From an uncultured Roseiflexaceae bacterium (GTDB lineage Bacteria; Chloroflexota; Chloroflexia; Chloroflexales; Roseiflexaceae), in contig CALKHR010000080.1 of NCBI GenBank assembly GCA_937988885.1, positions 1 through 64,000 of the forward strand: a DNA stretch of 64,000 bases. Reading direction: 5' to 3'. The notes beneath the pieces were generated by a model, which worked only from the letters and a program-made list of their open reading frames with translations, did no database searches and was not told where the DNA came from. The position numbers were made by a program, and so were the translations under genes. This document shows positions 34,423 through 43,663 of this stretch, in pieces. The first letter of the stretch is position 1. Each line of letters starts with the position of its first letter.

Positions 34423-35615
34423 GATCGAGTCGTGGGAACCGAGGCTCGGCACAGGTAGGGCGTGCTGTTCAGGATTCCGCCGCTGCTTCGGTGCTATCGG
34501 CGACGATTGGTGATATGACGGTGCGTTTGCCGGGTGGTGCGCTGAGCGCCGCTGATGCCGCTGACCCGGCGAATGCTTTGTTGGCTGAGTATGCACGGGT
34601 GGAGCCGAACGATCGGGTGTTGCTGCTCGGGGTTGGCGCTGGGGTGCTAGCTACGTGGGTGGCTGCTCGGGCTGGTTCGGTGACGCTGAGTGATGTGCAT
34701 CGGGCGGTGCTCGATCGGGCGATGGCGACGTTGGCGCTGAACGGCGTGACACAGGCGCGTGAGTTGCCGATCGAGCAGTTGGCCGATGTTGCGCCAAACT
34801 CGTTCGATGTGGTGCTGGTGAACAGCGCGTTTCAGTCGAACAGTCGAGCGCTGACTGCGCTATTGCATGCTGCTGGTAATGCGCTGCGCGTCGGTGGCCG
34901 TATGTATGTGGTCGGCGCGAAGGCGCAGGGCATTACGGCGATCAAGACGCGGCTCGGCGAGTTGTTCGGGTCGGTCAATACGCTGGGCTTCCGTAAAGGC
35001 GTGCACGTGTTGGTGGCCGTTCGGTCAGAGACATGGGCTGCGGCTACGCCTGCAGTCTCCGAGCAGATCGAGGTATCGTTGTGCGGCGTGTCGCTGCGGG
35101 TGTTGTTGCATGAAGGTGTGTTTGCCCGTGGCGCGCTCGACGATGGCTCGCGGATGCTGATCGAGGCGTTGGACGTGCGGGCCTCCGATGTGGCGCTGGA
35201 TCTCGGCTGCGGGAGCGGCATCATCGGAATGGTGATGGCGCGTTTGGCCACCGATGGTCACGTAACGCTGGTCGATAGCGACACGGTGGCGGTGGGATTG
35301 GCCCAGAAGAATCTGCAGTTGAATGGGATCACGAATGCGGAGGTGCGTGCTGGCGATGGATACGCGGCGGTGCCTGGCGTGTTGTTCGATCTGATCGCGA
35401 CGAATCCGCCGTTTCATTTGGGCCGCCAGCAGACGAGCGAGATCGCGCTTGGTTTTATTGCTGGGGCGCTCGGTGCTTTGAAGCCCGGCGGTCGATTGTA
35501 TGTGGTGGCGAATCGGTTCTTGCCCTACGAACGTGAGATGGCTGCGGTTTTTGGTGAGGTTCGTGAAATTGCTGGGGATTCGCGCTACAAAGTTTTATTC
35601 GCAATACGTTCATAA
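34419..35615 (+). CDS. Two-domain class I methyltransferase, RsmC/RlmG-like
   Basis: 398 residues. The C-terminal half (about 205-398) is an active SAM-dependent domain with LDLGCGSGIIG and the N6/N2-type catalytic NPPFHLG motif; the N-terminal half has the same fold but a weaker SAM motif (VLLLGVGAGVLA) and no NPPF, as in RsmC and RlmG where it is a substrate-recognition domain. Those enzymes make m2G in 16S or 23S rRNA. It is translationally coupled to moxR, an unusual pairing. Confidence 0.85.
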   Translation: MRSSRGNRGSAQVGRAVQDSAAASVLSATIGDMTVRLPGGALSAADAADPANALLAEYARVEPNDRVLLLGVGAGVLATWVAARAGSVTLSDVHRAVLDRAMATLALNGVTQARELPIEQLADVAPNSFDVVLVNSAFQSNSRALTALLHAAGNALRVGGRMYVVGAKAQGITAIKTRLGELFGSVNTLGFRKGVHVLVAVRSETWAAATPAVSEQIEVSLCGVSLRVLLHEGVFARGALDDGSRMLIEALDVRASDVALDLGCGSGIIGMVMARLATDGHVTLVDSDTVAVGLAQKNLQLNGITNAEVRAGDGYAAVPGVLFDLIATNPPFHLGRQQTSEIALGFIAGALGALKPGGRLYVVANRFLPYEREMAAVFGEVREIAGDSRYKVLFAIRS

Positions 35616-35878
35616 TGGTAGTAAACAAGGATCAATGAGGCCCGTTGGGTGATAACGGTTTGTTCACATTGCGCTAAGCAGTTTGATGTTGTATTGATTA
35701 CATCTTGTGTAAAGATTCCCCATAGAGTATAATGGCTGTATCCTGTCGCGCTGAAGCTATAAACCCCGCATCGGAACGCGGCAGCGTGCGCCTTTTGATG
35801 TTGTGGTGCGTGCGTTTTGTTTGTTGAAAGGGTTTGCCCCGCGTGTTGAAGCGAGGGGTGCTGTCGGAGGAGGTTCTG

Positions 35879-36565
35879 GTGAGCCCAACCTCGATTGTGC
35901 TTGTTCATGCCCACGCGCTTTTCCGTGAGGGGTTGCGTCATAACCTAGCGAGTTTACCCGATTTTCGGATCGTCGGCGAGGCTAGCAACGGCCAGCAGGC
36001 GATCCAACTCGTTGACTATACCGATCCGGCGATCGTGTTGATGGAGGTCGATCTGCCGGGTGTCAATGGTCTGGAGGTTGCGAGGGCAATCAAGCGAACG
36101 CATCCGCATATTGGTGTCGTATTGCTAAGCGCGTCGATGGATGGGCAGCAGGTCGTGAAGGCGATACGCGCCGGTGTGGCGGCGTATTTACCGCGCAATG
36201 TGTCGTGGGAGAAGTTGCTCCGCACATTGCGGCAGGTACAGAACAGCGATTATCCGATCAATGAACTGGTGTTATCGTTGCCAGATGTCGCCTCTCAGGT
36301 GTTGGCGGCCTTCCGACAAATGGCTGTGGATGAGGATACGCAAAGTATTTACTCTCCCCTTTCGCCGCGTGAGCTTCAGGTGCTTGAGCTTGTGGCGGCT
36401 GGCCGAACGAATAAAGAGATCGCCGCGCAACTCGATATCAGCAACCAGACTGTGAAGAATCATGTCTCCTCGATCCTGCGCAAGCTAGCCGTGAACGACC
36501 GTACCCAAGCGGTTGTGTATGCGATGCGGCGCGGGTGGATCAAGGTTGTGTTACCGGGGGATTAG
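35879..36565 (+). CDS. NarL/FixJ-type response regulator with degenerate receiver
   Basis: 228 residues from GTG 35879, chosen because GGAGGAGG lies upstream. The receiver fold is clear but key residues are changed: the acidic pair is H10-A11 (VLVHAHALFREG), the phosphoacceptor Asp is E56 (VLMEVDLPG) and the conserved Lys is R106 (YLPRN). The C-terminal LuxR helix-turn-helix is intact (LSPRELQVLELVAAGRTNKEIA, then TVKNHVSSILRKL). It therefore probably works without normal phosphorylation. No kinase is adjacent; it sits before two envelope genes. Confidence 0.9.
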   Translation: MSPTSIVLVHAHALFREGLRHNLASLPDFRIVGEASNGQQAIQLVDYTDPAIVLMEVDLPGVNGLEVARAIKRTHPHIGVVLLSASMDGQQVVKAIRAGVAAYLPRNVSWEKLLRTLRQVQNSDYPINELVLSLPDVASQVLAAFRQMAVDEDTQSIYSPLSPRELQVLELVAAGRTNKEIAAQLDISNQTVKNHVSSILRKLAVNDRTQAVVYAMRRGWIKVVLPGD

Positions 36566-36652
36566 CGTTGCGTCTGTGGTTCGCCGACGGCGACCTCGAT
36601 TATCGTGGTGTGCGGTTTGCGAATGACTGACGACATGTAGCATATCTACTGA

Positions 36653-38422
36653 ATGAGACGTCATCATGTGCTTGGCCTAGCTCTCGGTCTCGTGTTGCTG
36701 TTCGTGGCTGGCTGCGAACAGCAATCGATTGCTGAGCTAGAGCAGATCCGAAGCCGCCAGACCTTGGAGGCTTCGACGCCGTCGGTGACTCCGTCGCCGA
36801 CGATTACACCGACCAGTACGGCTACCCCGACTGCGACTCCTACGATTGGCCCTTCGCCAACGCCAACACCAACGTTGCCTCCAACGCCGTCGCCGTTGCC
36901 GCCCACCGCTACGCCGAATCCTGCGTTGGCGAATTTCAGTTTGTGTACGCAAACGGCTGGCGATGTGTCTGGCGGGCGCTTCTCGGCACAGGTGACGGCG
37001 ATCACAACAACGGTCGAGGCGGCCTTCGAGCGCCTGACGATCGCGTTGGACGTGCCCGGCGATTCGGCTGTGCCGTATGCCACCGCGCGCTGTATCTCGT
37101 CACAGGGCTCGACAGGTTCCCACACGTTGGTGGTCGATTTGGATGGGTGGCTGCACGACGATGCGTTCGAGGCTTCGATCATTAGCCCAACGATGGAGTT
37201 CAGCGGTACAACGGTGATCAAGCAGTTGAACTACGTCGTTGATCCGCAGTCGGTGGTCGGCGCTTCGTTGACGATCGATTTGGCCCAGCCGATGCCGTTC
37301 CGGATCGCGTTGGCCAATGATCCCGTGCAGTTGGTGCTCGAGGTGGCGAAGACTTCGCCGATCGGCCCGAGCAGCAATATGCTGACGGTGCCCTCTGGCT
37401 CGGCTGAGCCGGATGTGCCTCTGTATTACCTGCAAGATGGCGATATTTGGCGCTATGCCGATGGCAAGGCGACGAATCTGACCGATTCGTCGGAGGCCGA
37501 GACGGCGATGGCGTACAACGCCGAAGTTGATCTGGTAGCGTTCTGTCGGGCGGTGTCGGGTGCGGCCCCCGACGATGTGCGCGCGCCGAGCACGCTCTGG
37601 ATTATGAACGGCGATGGCTCCGATGCGACGGAGATTGCGGCGGTGGGGCGCACCTGTTCTTCGCCGTCGTTCTCGCCCAATGGCAAGAATATCGTGTTTG
37701 TGGTCGATGAAAGTGGTGGCATACCTGCCCATACGAGCATTTGGGTGGTTTCGAGCGAGAGCGGCGAGCCTCTGCGCCTGACGCCTGAGGGCGATGAGTG
37801 GAGCCGTTTCGCGCCACAGTGGCTGGCTGGTAATCGCTTGGTGTACTCCGCCGAGGCGGAGGATGGCCGCAGCACGCTGTTCCTGTATCATCCTGAAGGT
37901 GTCGAGGAAGATATCGGCGCGAACTTGGTGATCGGCGATCGGTATCGCGCATTGGGCCGACCTTTGGCCTCGCCGGATGGCTCGATGTTGGCCATCGAAG
38001 GGCTGCGTGCCACGAAGGACGGCGCCGACTTGGTGTTGCTCAACAGCGATGGCTCCGAGGTGGCTGTGCTCGGCGATGGCTACTGGACGCGAGCGCTGGC
38101 TTGGAGCGACGATGGCACGCTGTATTCGATGACGACGTTGTGTCCGAGCACGGCGGTGCAGAGCTACGCGGTGTTTGCGCGAACGTCGGACGGCGATAAC
38201 CGTTTGATCGCGAACGGCGATACTTTGGGCGGCTTCGGCACGTTCATCGCCTCGGAGCGAGGTTTGGCGTACGTTGCCCTGGCGAGCAGCCCAACTGGTG
38301 TGCGTGGTCCTTTAGCGGTTGATGCGAGCAGTAGCAGTTCGTTGTGGTTCTGGGATTTGGCGAGCGGTGGACGCACAAAGCTCGTTGATGCGCCCCGAGC
38401 GATCGATGGGTTAACACGCTAA
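36653..38422 (+). CDS. Lipoprotein with Pro/Thr linker and TolB-like beta-propeller
   Basis: 589 residues. The lipobox ends at C21 (LFVAGCEQQ). Residues about 40-90 are a Pro-Thr-rich linker. A beta-sandwich-like domain (about 95-240) is followed by WD40/TolB-like propeller repeats: SPNGKNIVFVVDE, APQWLAGNRLVYSAE, SPDGSMLAIEG, AWSDDGTLYSM. Such proteins bind envelope or peptidoglycan partners; no enzyme motif is visible. It lies 87 bp after the regulator gene, so cotranscription is likely. A terminator follows at 38451. Confidence 0.85.
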   Translation: MRRHHVLGLALGLVLLFVAGCEQQSIAELEQIRSRQTLEASTPSVTPSPTITPTSTATPTATPTIGPSPTPTPTLPPTPSPLPPTATPNPALANFSLCTQTAGDVSGGRFSAQVTAITTTVEAAFERLTIALDVPGDSAVPYATARCISSQGSTGSHTLVVDLDGWLHDDAFEASIISPTMEFSGTTVIKQLNYVVDPQSVVGASLTIDLAQPMPFRIALANDPVQLVLEVAKTSPIGPSSNMLTVPSGSAEPDVPLYYLQDGDIWRYADGKATNLTDSSEAETAMAYNAEVDLVAFCRAVSGAAPDDVRAPSTLWIMNGDGSDATEIAAVGRTCSSPSFSPNGKNIVFVVDESGGIPAHTSIWVVSSESGEPLRLTPEGDEWSRFAPQWLAGNRLVYSAEAEDGRSTLFLYHPEGVEEDIGANLVIGDRYRALGRPLASPDGSMLAIEGLRATKDGADLVLLNSDGSEVAVLGDGYWTRALAWSDDGTLYSMTTLCPSTAVQSYAVFARTSDGDNRLIANGDTLGGFGTFIASERGLAYVALASSPTGVRGPLAVDASSSSSLWFWDLASGGRTKLVDAPRAIDGLTR

Positions 38423-38450
38423 CAGAACTATTCTAAATAGATAGTATCGG

Positions 38451-38490
38451 AAGCCTGGTTGCATCCTCACACGATGCTCCAGGCTTTCTC
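38451..38490 (+). terminator. Terminator after the propeller lipoprotein gene
   Basis: AAGCCTGG (38451-38458) pairs with CCAGGCTT (38479-38486); an inner GCATC/GATGC pair extends the stem, and TCTCTTT follows. Confidence 0.65.
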
Positions 38491-38680
38491 TTTACACTAT
38501 GCAATGTCGGTTTCTTTCATGTGTTGGCCGATCGCTTGGGAAATTCTTTACGTTTTATCGTTCAATACGGTGGGTACTATTGACGTTTGTGCTACTATCA
38601 TGGTAATAAATCGAACAGAGTGTCAGACGGCATACTCGTTTTTCGTCGCTAATTCCTAGCCGTGTGAGGATTTTCACTCT

Positions 38681-40042
38681 ATGGATTGTCAAGAGGCACG
38701 TCGCCTTCTCGCCCAGGGAGTGACCCCTGGATCTGCCTCTGCCGAGCGCGCTGCGCTGGGCTTTCACCTCGCTCGTTGTGCTGAATGCCGTTCGTACCGC
38801 GACCAAATGCAGGATATGCTGCTCGGAATGTTGTTGTCGGACGCCGAGCCGCCGAAGCCGCGTGTGCAACCTTCAACACCAAAGCCAGCCCCTACGCCTG
38901 CTGTTACGTCCACTCCTCGACCGCGGATCAATCTGCTCGGGATGATTGGATATACCTTGCTTGGTCTTGTGCTGTTGCTGGCGGTATCGGTGTTGGGGCC
39001 GGCCACGATTTCGGCCTATAACATTCGACAGTATGCGGGCGCGATGCGTTTGCCCACCGCAGAGCCGACGATCGCATTGCCTAGCGCGACGCCCGAGCCG
39101 GTGGTGGTGGTTGAGCCTTCGCCAACCTCGGTGCCTACCGAGCAGCCCACGCATACGCCCACGGCCACGGCGACGCCGACCGCTACCCCTTCGCCGACGC
39201 CTGTGTTGTTTACGCCAACTCCTCAGCCGCCGGCGGCTGGTGATGCGGTGACGATCTTGCTGTTGGGGAGCGATCGCCGCCCGCAGGAGAGCGAGCCATC
39301 CCGTACGGATGCGGTGATGGTTGCGCGGATCGATCCGGTGACGAAGCGCGTGGCGTTGTTATCGCTGCCCCGCGATCTGATGGTGGAAGTGCCGGGCTAC
39401 GGTTATACGCGCATTAACGCGGCGAACGTGTGGGGCGAGATCTATGTGAAGCCTGGTGCCGGTGTGGAGTTGGCCCGTAAGACGGTCGAGCATTTGTTGG
39501 GGATTCCTATCGATTATAGTATTTACATTGATTTTGAGGGGTTTATTGGTGCGATCGACGCGGCGGGTGGTGTGATTGTCGATGTGCCGCGTGAGCTGTA
39601 CGACCCGCAGTTCCCCACGATGGATTACGGCTATATGGTCGCTCACTTCCTGCCGGGCGTGCAGCGGATGGATGGTGCGACGGCGCTGGTGTATAGCCGG
39701 ATTCGGCATCCCGATAGCGATTTTGCGCGCATGCGACGGCAGCAGCAGGTGTTGGTGGGGCTGCTGGAGAGCTTGCGTGAGCAGAATCTGCTGGAGTCGC
39801 TGGAGCGGCTGGAGGGTGTGATGTTTGCGCTGCGCGACTATGTGCGCACCGACATCCCCGAGGATCAGATGTTGGGGATCGCTTGGGCGTTGCGCAATAT
39901 TCGCACAGACCAGATCGAATTGTACGTGCTAGATGAGAATATGGTAAGTTTTGGCGTTGGGAATGATCGTTGGGCAGAACAGGCGTTGCCAGGAGCGATT
40001 GAAACCCTCGTTGAGAAGTTAATGGGATCTTCCTCTCCGTAA
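38681..40042 (+). CDS. Zinc-finger-LCP fusion (LytR-CpsA-Psr family phosphotransferase)
   Basis: 453 residues. The N-terminus (1-45) resembles an anti-sigma zinc-finger domain with MDCQEARRLL and the HxxxCxxC motif HLARCAEC. A single transmembrane helix (about 85-110) and a Pro-Thr linker (125-180) lead to an extracytoplasmic LCP domain (about 187-350): ILLLGSDRR, RTDAVMVARIDP, LSLPRDLMVEVPG, and YSRIRHPDSDFARMRRQQQ. LCP enzymes transfer glycopolymers from lipid carriers to the wall. The cytoplasmic zinc finger fused to LCP is unusual and could sense or sequester a sigma factor. Confidence 0.9.
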   Translation: MDCQEARRLLAQGVTPGSASAERAALGFHLARCAECRSYRDQMQDMLLGMLLSDAEPPKPRVQPSTPKPAPTPAVTSTPRPRINLLGMIGYTLLGLVLLLAVSVLGPATISAYNIRQYAGAMRLPTAEPTIALPSATPEPVVVVEPSPTSVPTEQPTHTPTATATPTATPSPTPVLFTPTPQPPAAGDAVTILLLGSDRRPQESEPSRTDAVMVARIDPVTKRVALLSLPRDLMVEVPGYGYTRINAANVWGEIYVKPGAGVELARKTVEHLLGIPIDYSIYIDFEGFIGAIDAAGGVIVDVPRELYDPQFPTMDYGYMVAHFLPGVQRMDGATALVYSRIRHPDSDFARMRRQQQVLVGLLESLREQNLLESLERLEGVMFALRDYVRTDIPEDQMLGIAWALRNIRTDQIELYVLDENMVSFGVGNDRWAEQALPGAIETLVEKLMGSSSP

Positions 40043-40617
40043 AAATATCCACATGTGCTTCCTCATGTGAAACCCGGGAATGGTGTATAGCTATATCTCT
40101 ATTGATATTTCTCAGCTTTTTCTCATCTTTCATCATGCTTTTATCAGCTTTCGCGTGAACGTTATCGATTAGGGTGCGTTACATGGCATATGCTGGTTAG
40201 CAGTGCCATGAATGATTAATTGTGAAAAAACCGCATAACTGGCTTGATAATTCTTTACAACTTTAGTGCTATATATGACAGTTTTTTCTTTACAAATGAA
40301 CATTACGAAAGCGTCTTCTTCTTTTACATAATAGGTAGTAATATGCCTTTACAATGGCAAAAACCATGCGTTGTTGACAAACGAAGTGAAATGTATTAAG
40401 ATGCCTTTAACCATGCAAGAGACGTTACAAAATGTGCAACATTCTTGAAGCGTCTTAATCCGATTAGTAAAATGATCGGCTTGGTTTCGGTTGTGTGGTA
40501 TAGTTACTGACGGTTATTTTCCAAATATTTGCAGGGTATCATCTTGTTTATGTGAGTTTCTCAGAAATTGCTTCTGGCGCTGTCGGCAATGAAAAGAAAC
40601 TGATAAACGGGTGATAG
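40043..40617. other. AT-rich non-coding region upstream of the NlpC/P60 promoter
   Basis: 575 bp with no supported gene. It contains a hairpin at 40182-40210 (CATGGCA/TGCCATG with an inner TGCT/AGCA pair). Many runs of A and T are present; it may hold binding sites for envelope regulators, but no known site was recognised. Confidence 0.4.
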
Positions 40618-40646
40618 TTGCAAATCTAGGGGACCTATGGTACACT
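40618..40646 (+). promoter_or_regulatory. Promoter candidate for the SH3-NlpC/P60 gene
   Basis: TTGCAA (40618-40623), a 17-bp spacer and TACACT (40641-40646). Transcription would start near 40653 and give a leader of about 120 nt. Confidence 0.55.
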
Positions 40647-40652
40647 CTCGCG

Positions 40653-40772
40653 CAATTCCAGAGTATGGCCTAACACGAATTAGCCCGTCGGTTCAGCCAT
40701 CATCTCTAAGCCAAAACGGGCATCGGTTACCGGCTTCGCCGTTCCGAAGGCCTAGCAATGAGGAGTTGCTCC
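40653..40772 (+). promoter_or_regulatory. Structured 5' leader of the NlpC/P60 gene
   Basis: The leader has GCCCGT pairing with ACGGGC over a 28-nt loop (about 40683-40722), then a small CGGC-TTC-GCCG hairpin, and flanking GGCC segments that could close it. It ends with AGGAG before the ATG at 40773. Cell-wall hydrolase genes are often under c-di-AMP riboswitches, but the conserved nucleotides of that motif were not found. The class is unassigned. Confidence 0.35.
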
Positions 40773-42374
40773 ATGATCGAGCAGAGTCGTCAACACTCGA
40801 TGTCTAGCTTAACAGACCTAGACAACTTGCAAAGACGCGCCAATCTCCAACGTTCACGGCATCGGCAATCGCCACGATTATCCGGTTTCTCCTGGCAAAA
40901 AGCTCAAGCATCGTTGGGTACTCCCTCTCTCTCTAAGCTTCCCGCTCGCTACTTCCTGCACGGCCTGATTGCTCTGATTTTGCCAATCGCAATCGCGCTT
41001 GGTCAGGTTCAGCCTGGCATGTTGGTTCCAGTAGCGCAGCCAGAGAGTCTGCCGCAGGGTGATGGTGATTTGGTAGCTGCGGTTGCCCCGCTGAACTTGG
41101 ATACCCCTAGCATCGTTGGTGATGCTCCGCTCGATGATCACGGCGATATTCCAGTGCCGTTATCGTTGGTTTCGCGCAGCGAAGCGCTTGCTCCTGTTAT
41201 GGTTCAAGCGACGGTCAGTGAGCGGTTGAACCTGCGAAATGGCCCTGGCACCGATTATGACATCGTGACTCGTATGCCGGCTGGGGCACCGATCCAGGTG
41301 ATTGGAAAGTACGGCGATTGGTTGCAGATCCGCGAGCGGGTCGATAAGCCAACCTATTGGGTCTCGGCAGAGCTGGTGTCGCTGCCTGAAGGCGCGATCT
41401 ACACCTTGTTCGATGTTGCTGAGACCGATATCCCGCCGCCTCCTCCGCCGAAGATCGGTATTGTAGCTGAGAGTGGCCTAGCGCTCCGCGACGGCCCGGG
41501 CACCAATTATGTCTCGATGACGCAATTGCAGGCTGGTAGCCAGCTCGATTTGCTGGAGCGTTACGAGGATTGGTACCACGTGGGTATCCCCGGTGGCACC
41601 GACGGCTGGGTGAAGGGCGAGTTCTTGAACATTGAGCCGAGTGTGATCGAGCGCTTGCTGGTGGCCGAGACCATCCCCGATCCGAACCCCGCCTTGGTCG
41701 GGACGATCACCGACAACGCTGTGAACCTGCGTGCTGGCCCCGACTCGCGCCACAAGCGCTTGGGCACCATCAATGCTGGCGAGCAGGTTGACCTGATCGG
41801 TAAGAACAAGGACTGGTTCCAGATCCGCCGCGCCGATGGCACGAAGGCATGGGTGTTCAGTGACTTCTTGAACACAACCGAGCGGGTGATCCGCCGCGTG
41901 CCGATTAGCAAGGACTTCCCGGCCCTGCCGGTGACGGCTACTCGCACCAATTCGGCATCGGCTGCGAGCGCCAATTTGGCGAATATCCCGGCTAGCGGCG
42001 ATGTGGCGAGCTACGCAGTGCGTTTCGCTGGGTCGCGCTATGTGTGGGGCGGCGCAAGCCCGAGCGGCTTCGACTGCAGTGGCTTCACCAGCTACGTGTA
42101 TCGCCAGTTTGGCGTGAACCTGCCGCACAGCGCTGCTGCTCAGTTCAGCACTCGCTACGGCGCTTCGGTTGGTTCGATGGATAACTTGGCACCGGGCGAC
42201 TTGGTCTTCTTCGTGAATACCGGCGGTGGCAAGGGTATCACCCACGTTGCGTTGTACATCGGCGGTGGCCGCATGATCCACGCGATGACGCCGCGCTACG
42301 GTGTGCAGGTCTCGAACATTTACGAGAACTACTGGGTGCAGCACTACTACGGTGCTATCCGCGTGAACCGCTAA
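40773..42374 (+). CDS. SH3-domain NlpC/P60 peptidoglycan endopeptidase
   Basis: 533 residues from the ATG at 40773 (AGGAG 8 nt upstream). A basic N-terminus and one hydrophobic segment (about 65-85) are followed by three bacterial SH3 repeats (about 148-205, 230-285 and 310-365; each with NLRNGPGTDYD or LRDGPGTNY-type motifs) and a C-terminal NlpC/P60 domain with catalytic C435 (DCSGF), H491 (THVALYIG) and H503 (MIHA). It cleaves peptide stems of peptidoglycan outside the membrane. It probably follows its own promoter and structured leader and ends in a terminator at 42395. Confidence 0.93.
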   Translation: MIEQSRQHSMSSLTDLDNLQRRANLQRSRHRQSPRLSGFSWQKAQASLGTPSLSKLPARYFLHGLIALILPIAIALGQVQPGMLVPVAQPESLPQGDGDLVAAVAPLNLDTPSIVGDAPLDDHGDIPVPLSLVSRSEALAPVMVQATVSERLNLRNGPGTDYDIVTRMPAGAPIQVIGKYGDWLQIRERVDKPTYWVSAELVSLPEGAIYTLFDVAETDIPPPPPPKIGIVAESGLALRDGPGTNYVSMTQLQAGSQLDLLERYEDWYHVGIPGGTDGWVKGEFLNIEPSVIERLLVAETIPDPNPALVGTITDNAVNLRAGPDSRHKRLGTINAGEQVDLIGKNKDWFQIRRADGTKAWVFSDFLNTTERVIRRVPISKDFPALPVTATRTNSASAASANLANIPASGDVASYAVRFAGSRYVWGGASPSGFDCSGFTSYVYRQFGVNLPHSAAAQFSTRYGASVGSMDNLAPGDLVFFVNTGGGKGITHVALYIGGGRMIHAMTPRYGVQVSNIYENYWVQHYYGAIRVNR

Positions 42375-42394
42375 TCTCCCACAAATGTGCACGG

Positions 42395-42424
42395 AAGCCG
42401 AGGGCTCAGGCCCTCGGCTTTTGT
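42395..42424 (+). terminator. Terminator after the NlpC/P60 gene
   Basis: AAGCCGAGGGC (42395-42405) pairs perfectly with 42410-42420; a TTTT tract follows. Confidence 0.75.
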
Positions 42425-42517
42425 ATTGTCTGATCATCATCTCATTGGTGTTTCATTGTTGCTCATGCGATCTTCGTGTACAATCACGCCATCTGTGTTC
42501 GAGAAAGGAGTATCTTC

Positions 42518-43585
42518 ATGAAGGGGCTGATCCTCAGCGGTGGTAAAGGCACCCGCTTGCGGCCTATCACATATACAAGTGCTAAACAGTTGGTGCCCGT
42601 GGCGAATAAGCCAGTGCTGTTTCGGGTGATCGAGTCGATCCGCGATGCCGGGATCGATGAGATCGGTATTGTGATCGGCGATACTGGCTCGGAGGTGCGT
42701 GCTGCGGTTGGTGATGGTCAGCGCTGGGGCGTGCGCATCGAGTACATCCCTCAGCAGGAGCCGCTGGGTTTGGCGCACGCGGTGAAGATTTCGCGCGATT
42801 TCTTGGGCGATGATCGCTTTGTGATGTTTTTGGGCGATAACTGTATTCAGGGCGGTATCTCCTCGTTGATCGAGCGGTTTGCGGCGAGCGACTACAACGC
42901 GCAGATCGTGTTGAAGCGCGTGCCGAACCCGCAGCAGTACGGCGTGGCCGAGCTGACCGAGCAGGGCCGCATCCTGCGCTTGACCGAGAAGCCCCGCCAA
43001 CCTCGCTCGGACTTGGCGTTGGTCGGTATCTACCTGTTCGATCAGAGCATTTGGGATGCTGTCGATGCGATTCAGCCTTCGTGGCGCGGCGAGTTGGAGA
43101 TCACCGATGCGATCCAATGGCTGGTGGAGCACGATCGGCAGGTGTTCCCGTACATTCACGAGGGCTGGTGGATCGATACCGGCAAAAAGGACGATATGCT
43201 AGAGGCGAATCGCCTGGTGCTGGAGGAGCTATCCGGCAGCGTGGAAGGCTATGTGGATCGCGATTCGCAGTTGATCGGGAAGGTGATCATCGAGAAGGGC
43301 GCCGAGATCATCAACAGCACGATCCGTGGCCCGGCAATCATCGGCGAGAACACGCGGGTGATCAACAGCTACGTGGGGCCGTTCAGCTCGATCTATCATC
43401 ATTGTGTGATCGAGAGCAGCGAGATCGAGCATTCGATCGTGCTGGAGCACTGCACCATCCGCGATCTGCCGAATCGGCTTGAGGATAGCTTGATTGGGCG
43501 CTATGTCGAGATTCAGCGCTCGCCCTACAAGCCGAAGGCGTACCGCTTGACGCTTGGTGATCATAGCACGGTGGGCGTGCTGTAA
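42518..43585 (+). CDS. rmlA: Glucose-1-phosphate thymidylyltransferase, long form
   Basis: 355 residues from the ATG at 42518 (AAAGGAG upstream). The N-terminal nucleotidyltransferase domain has the signature GGKGTRLRPITYTSAKQLVPVANKP and GDNCIQGG, and the C-terminal part (about 250-355) is a left-handed beta-helix (ESSEIEHSIVLEHCTI). The combination matches the long RmlA branch. It makes dTDP-glucose for rhamnose and other deoxysugars of surface glycans. It is an envelope-precursor gene placed after the wall genes; no rmlBCD genes are in the window. Confidence 0.9.
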   Translation: MKGLILSGGKGTRLRPITYTSAKQLVPVANKPVLFRVIESIRDAGIDEIGIVIGDTGSEVRAAVGDGQRWGVRIEYIPQQEPLGLAHAVKISRDFLGDDRFVMFLGDNCIQGGISSLIERFAASDYNAQIVLKRVPNPQQYGVAELTEQGRILRLTEKPRQPRSDLALVGIYLFDQSIWDAVDAIQPSWRGELEITDAIQWLVEHDRQVFPYIHEGWWIDTGKKDDMLEANRLVLEELSGSVEGYVDRDSQLIGKVIIEKGAEIINSTIRGPAIIGENTRVINSYVGPFSSIYHHCVIESSEIEHSIVLEHCTIRDLPNRLEDSLIGRYVEIQRSPYKPKAYRLTLGDHSTVGVL

Positions 43586-43593
43586 GATACCAG

Positions 43594-43630
43594 TGAGCCG
43601 CAGGCATTGGCCTGCGGCTCATTGTTGCTT
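43594..43630. terminator. Terminator between rmlA and convergent glpX
   Basis: A perfect 12-bp stem, TGAGCCGCAGGC (43594-43605) with 43610-43621, then TTGTTGCTT. Confidence 0.7.
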
Positions 43631-43663
43631 CACCCAGATGATGTGGATGGGGTTGCGCTTGAC

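Noticed and set aside
40653..40772. c-di-AMP (ydaO-type) riboswitch upstream of the NlpC/P60 gene
   Set aside because: Context fits, but the conserved GGAGGAACC- and GGGGTGAATCC-like blocks could not be found.
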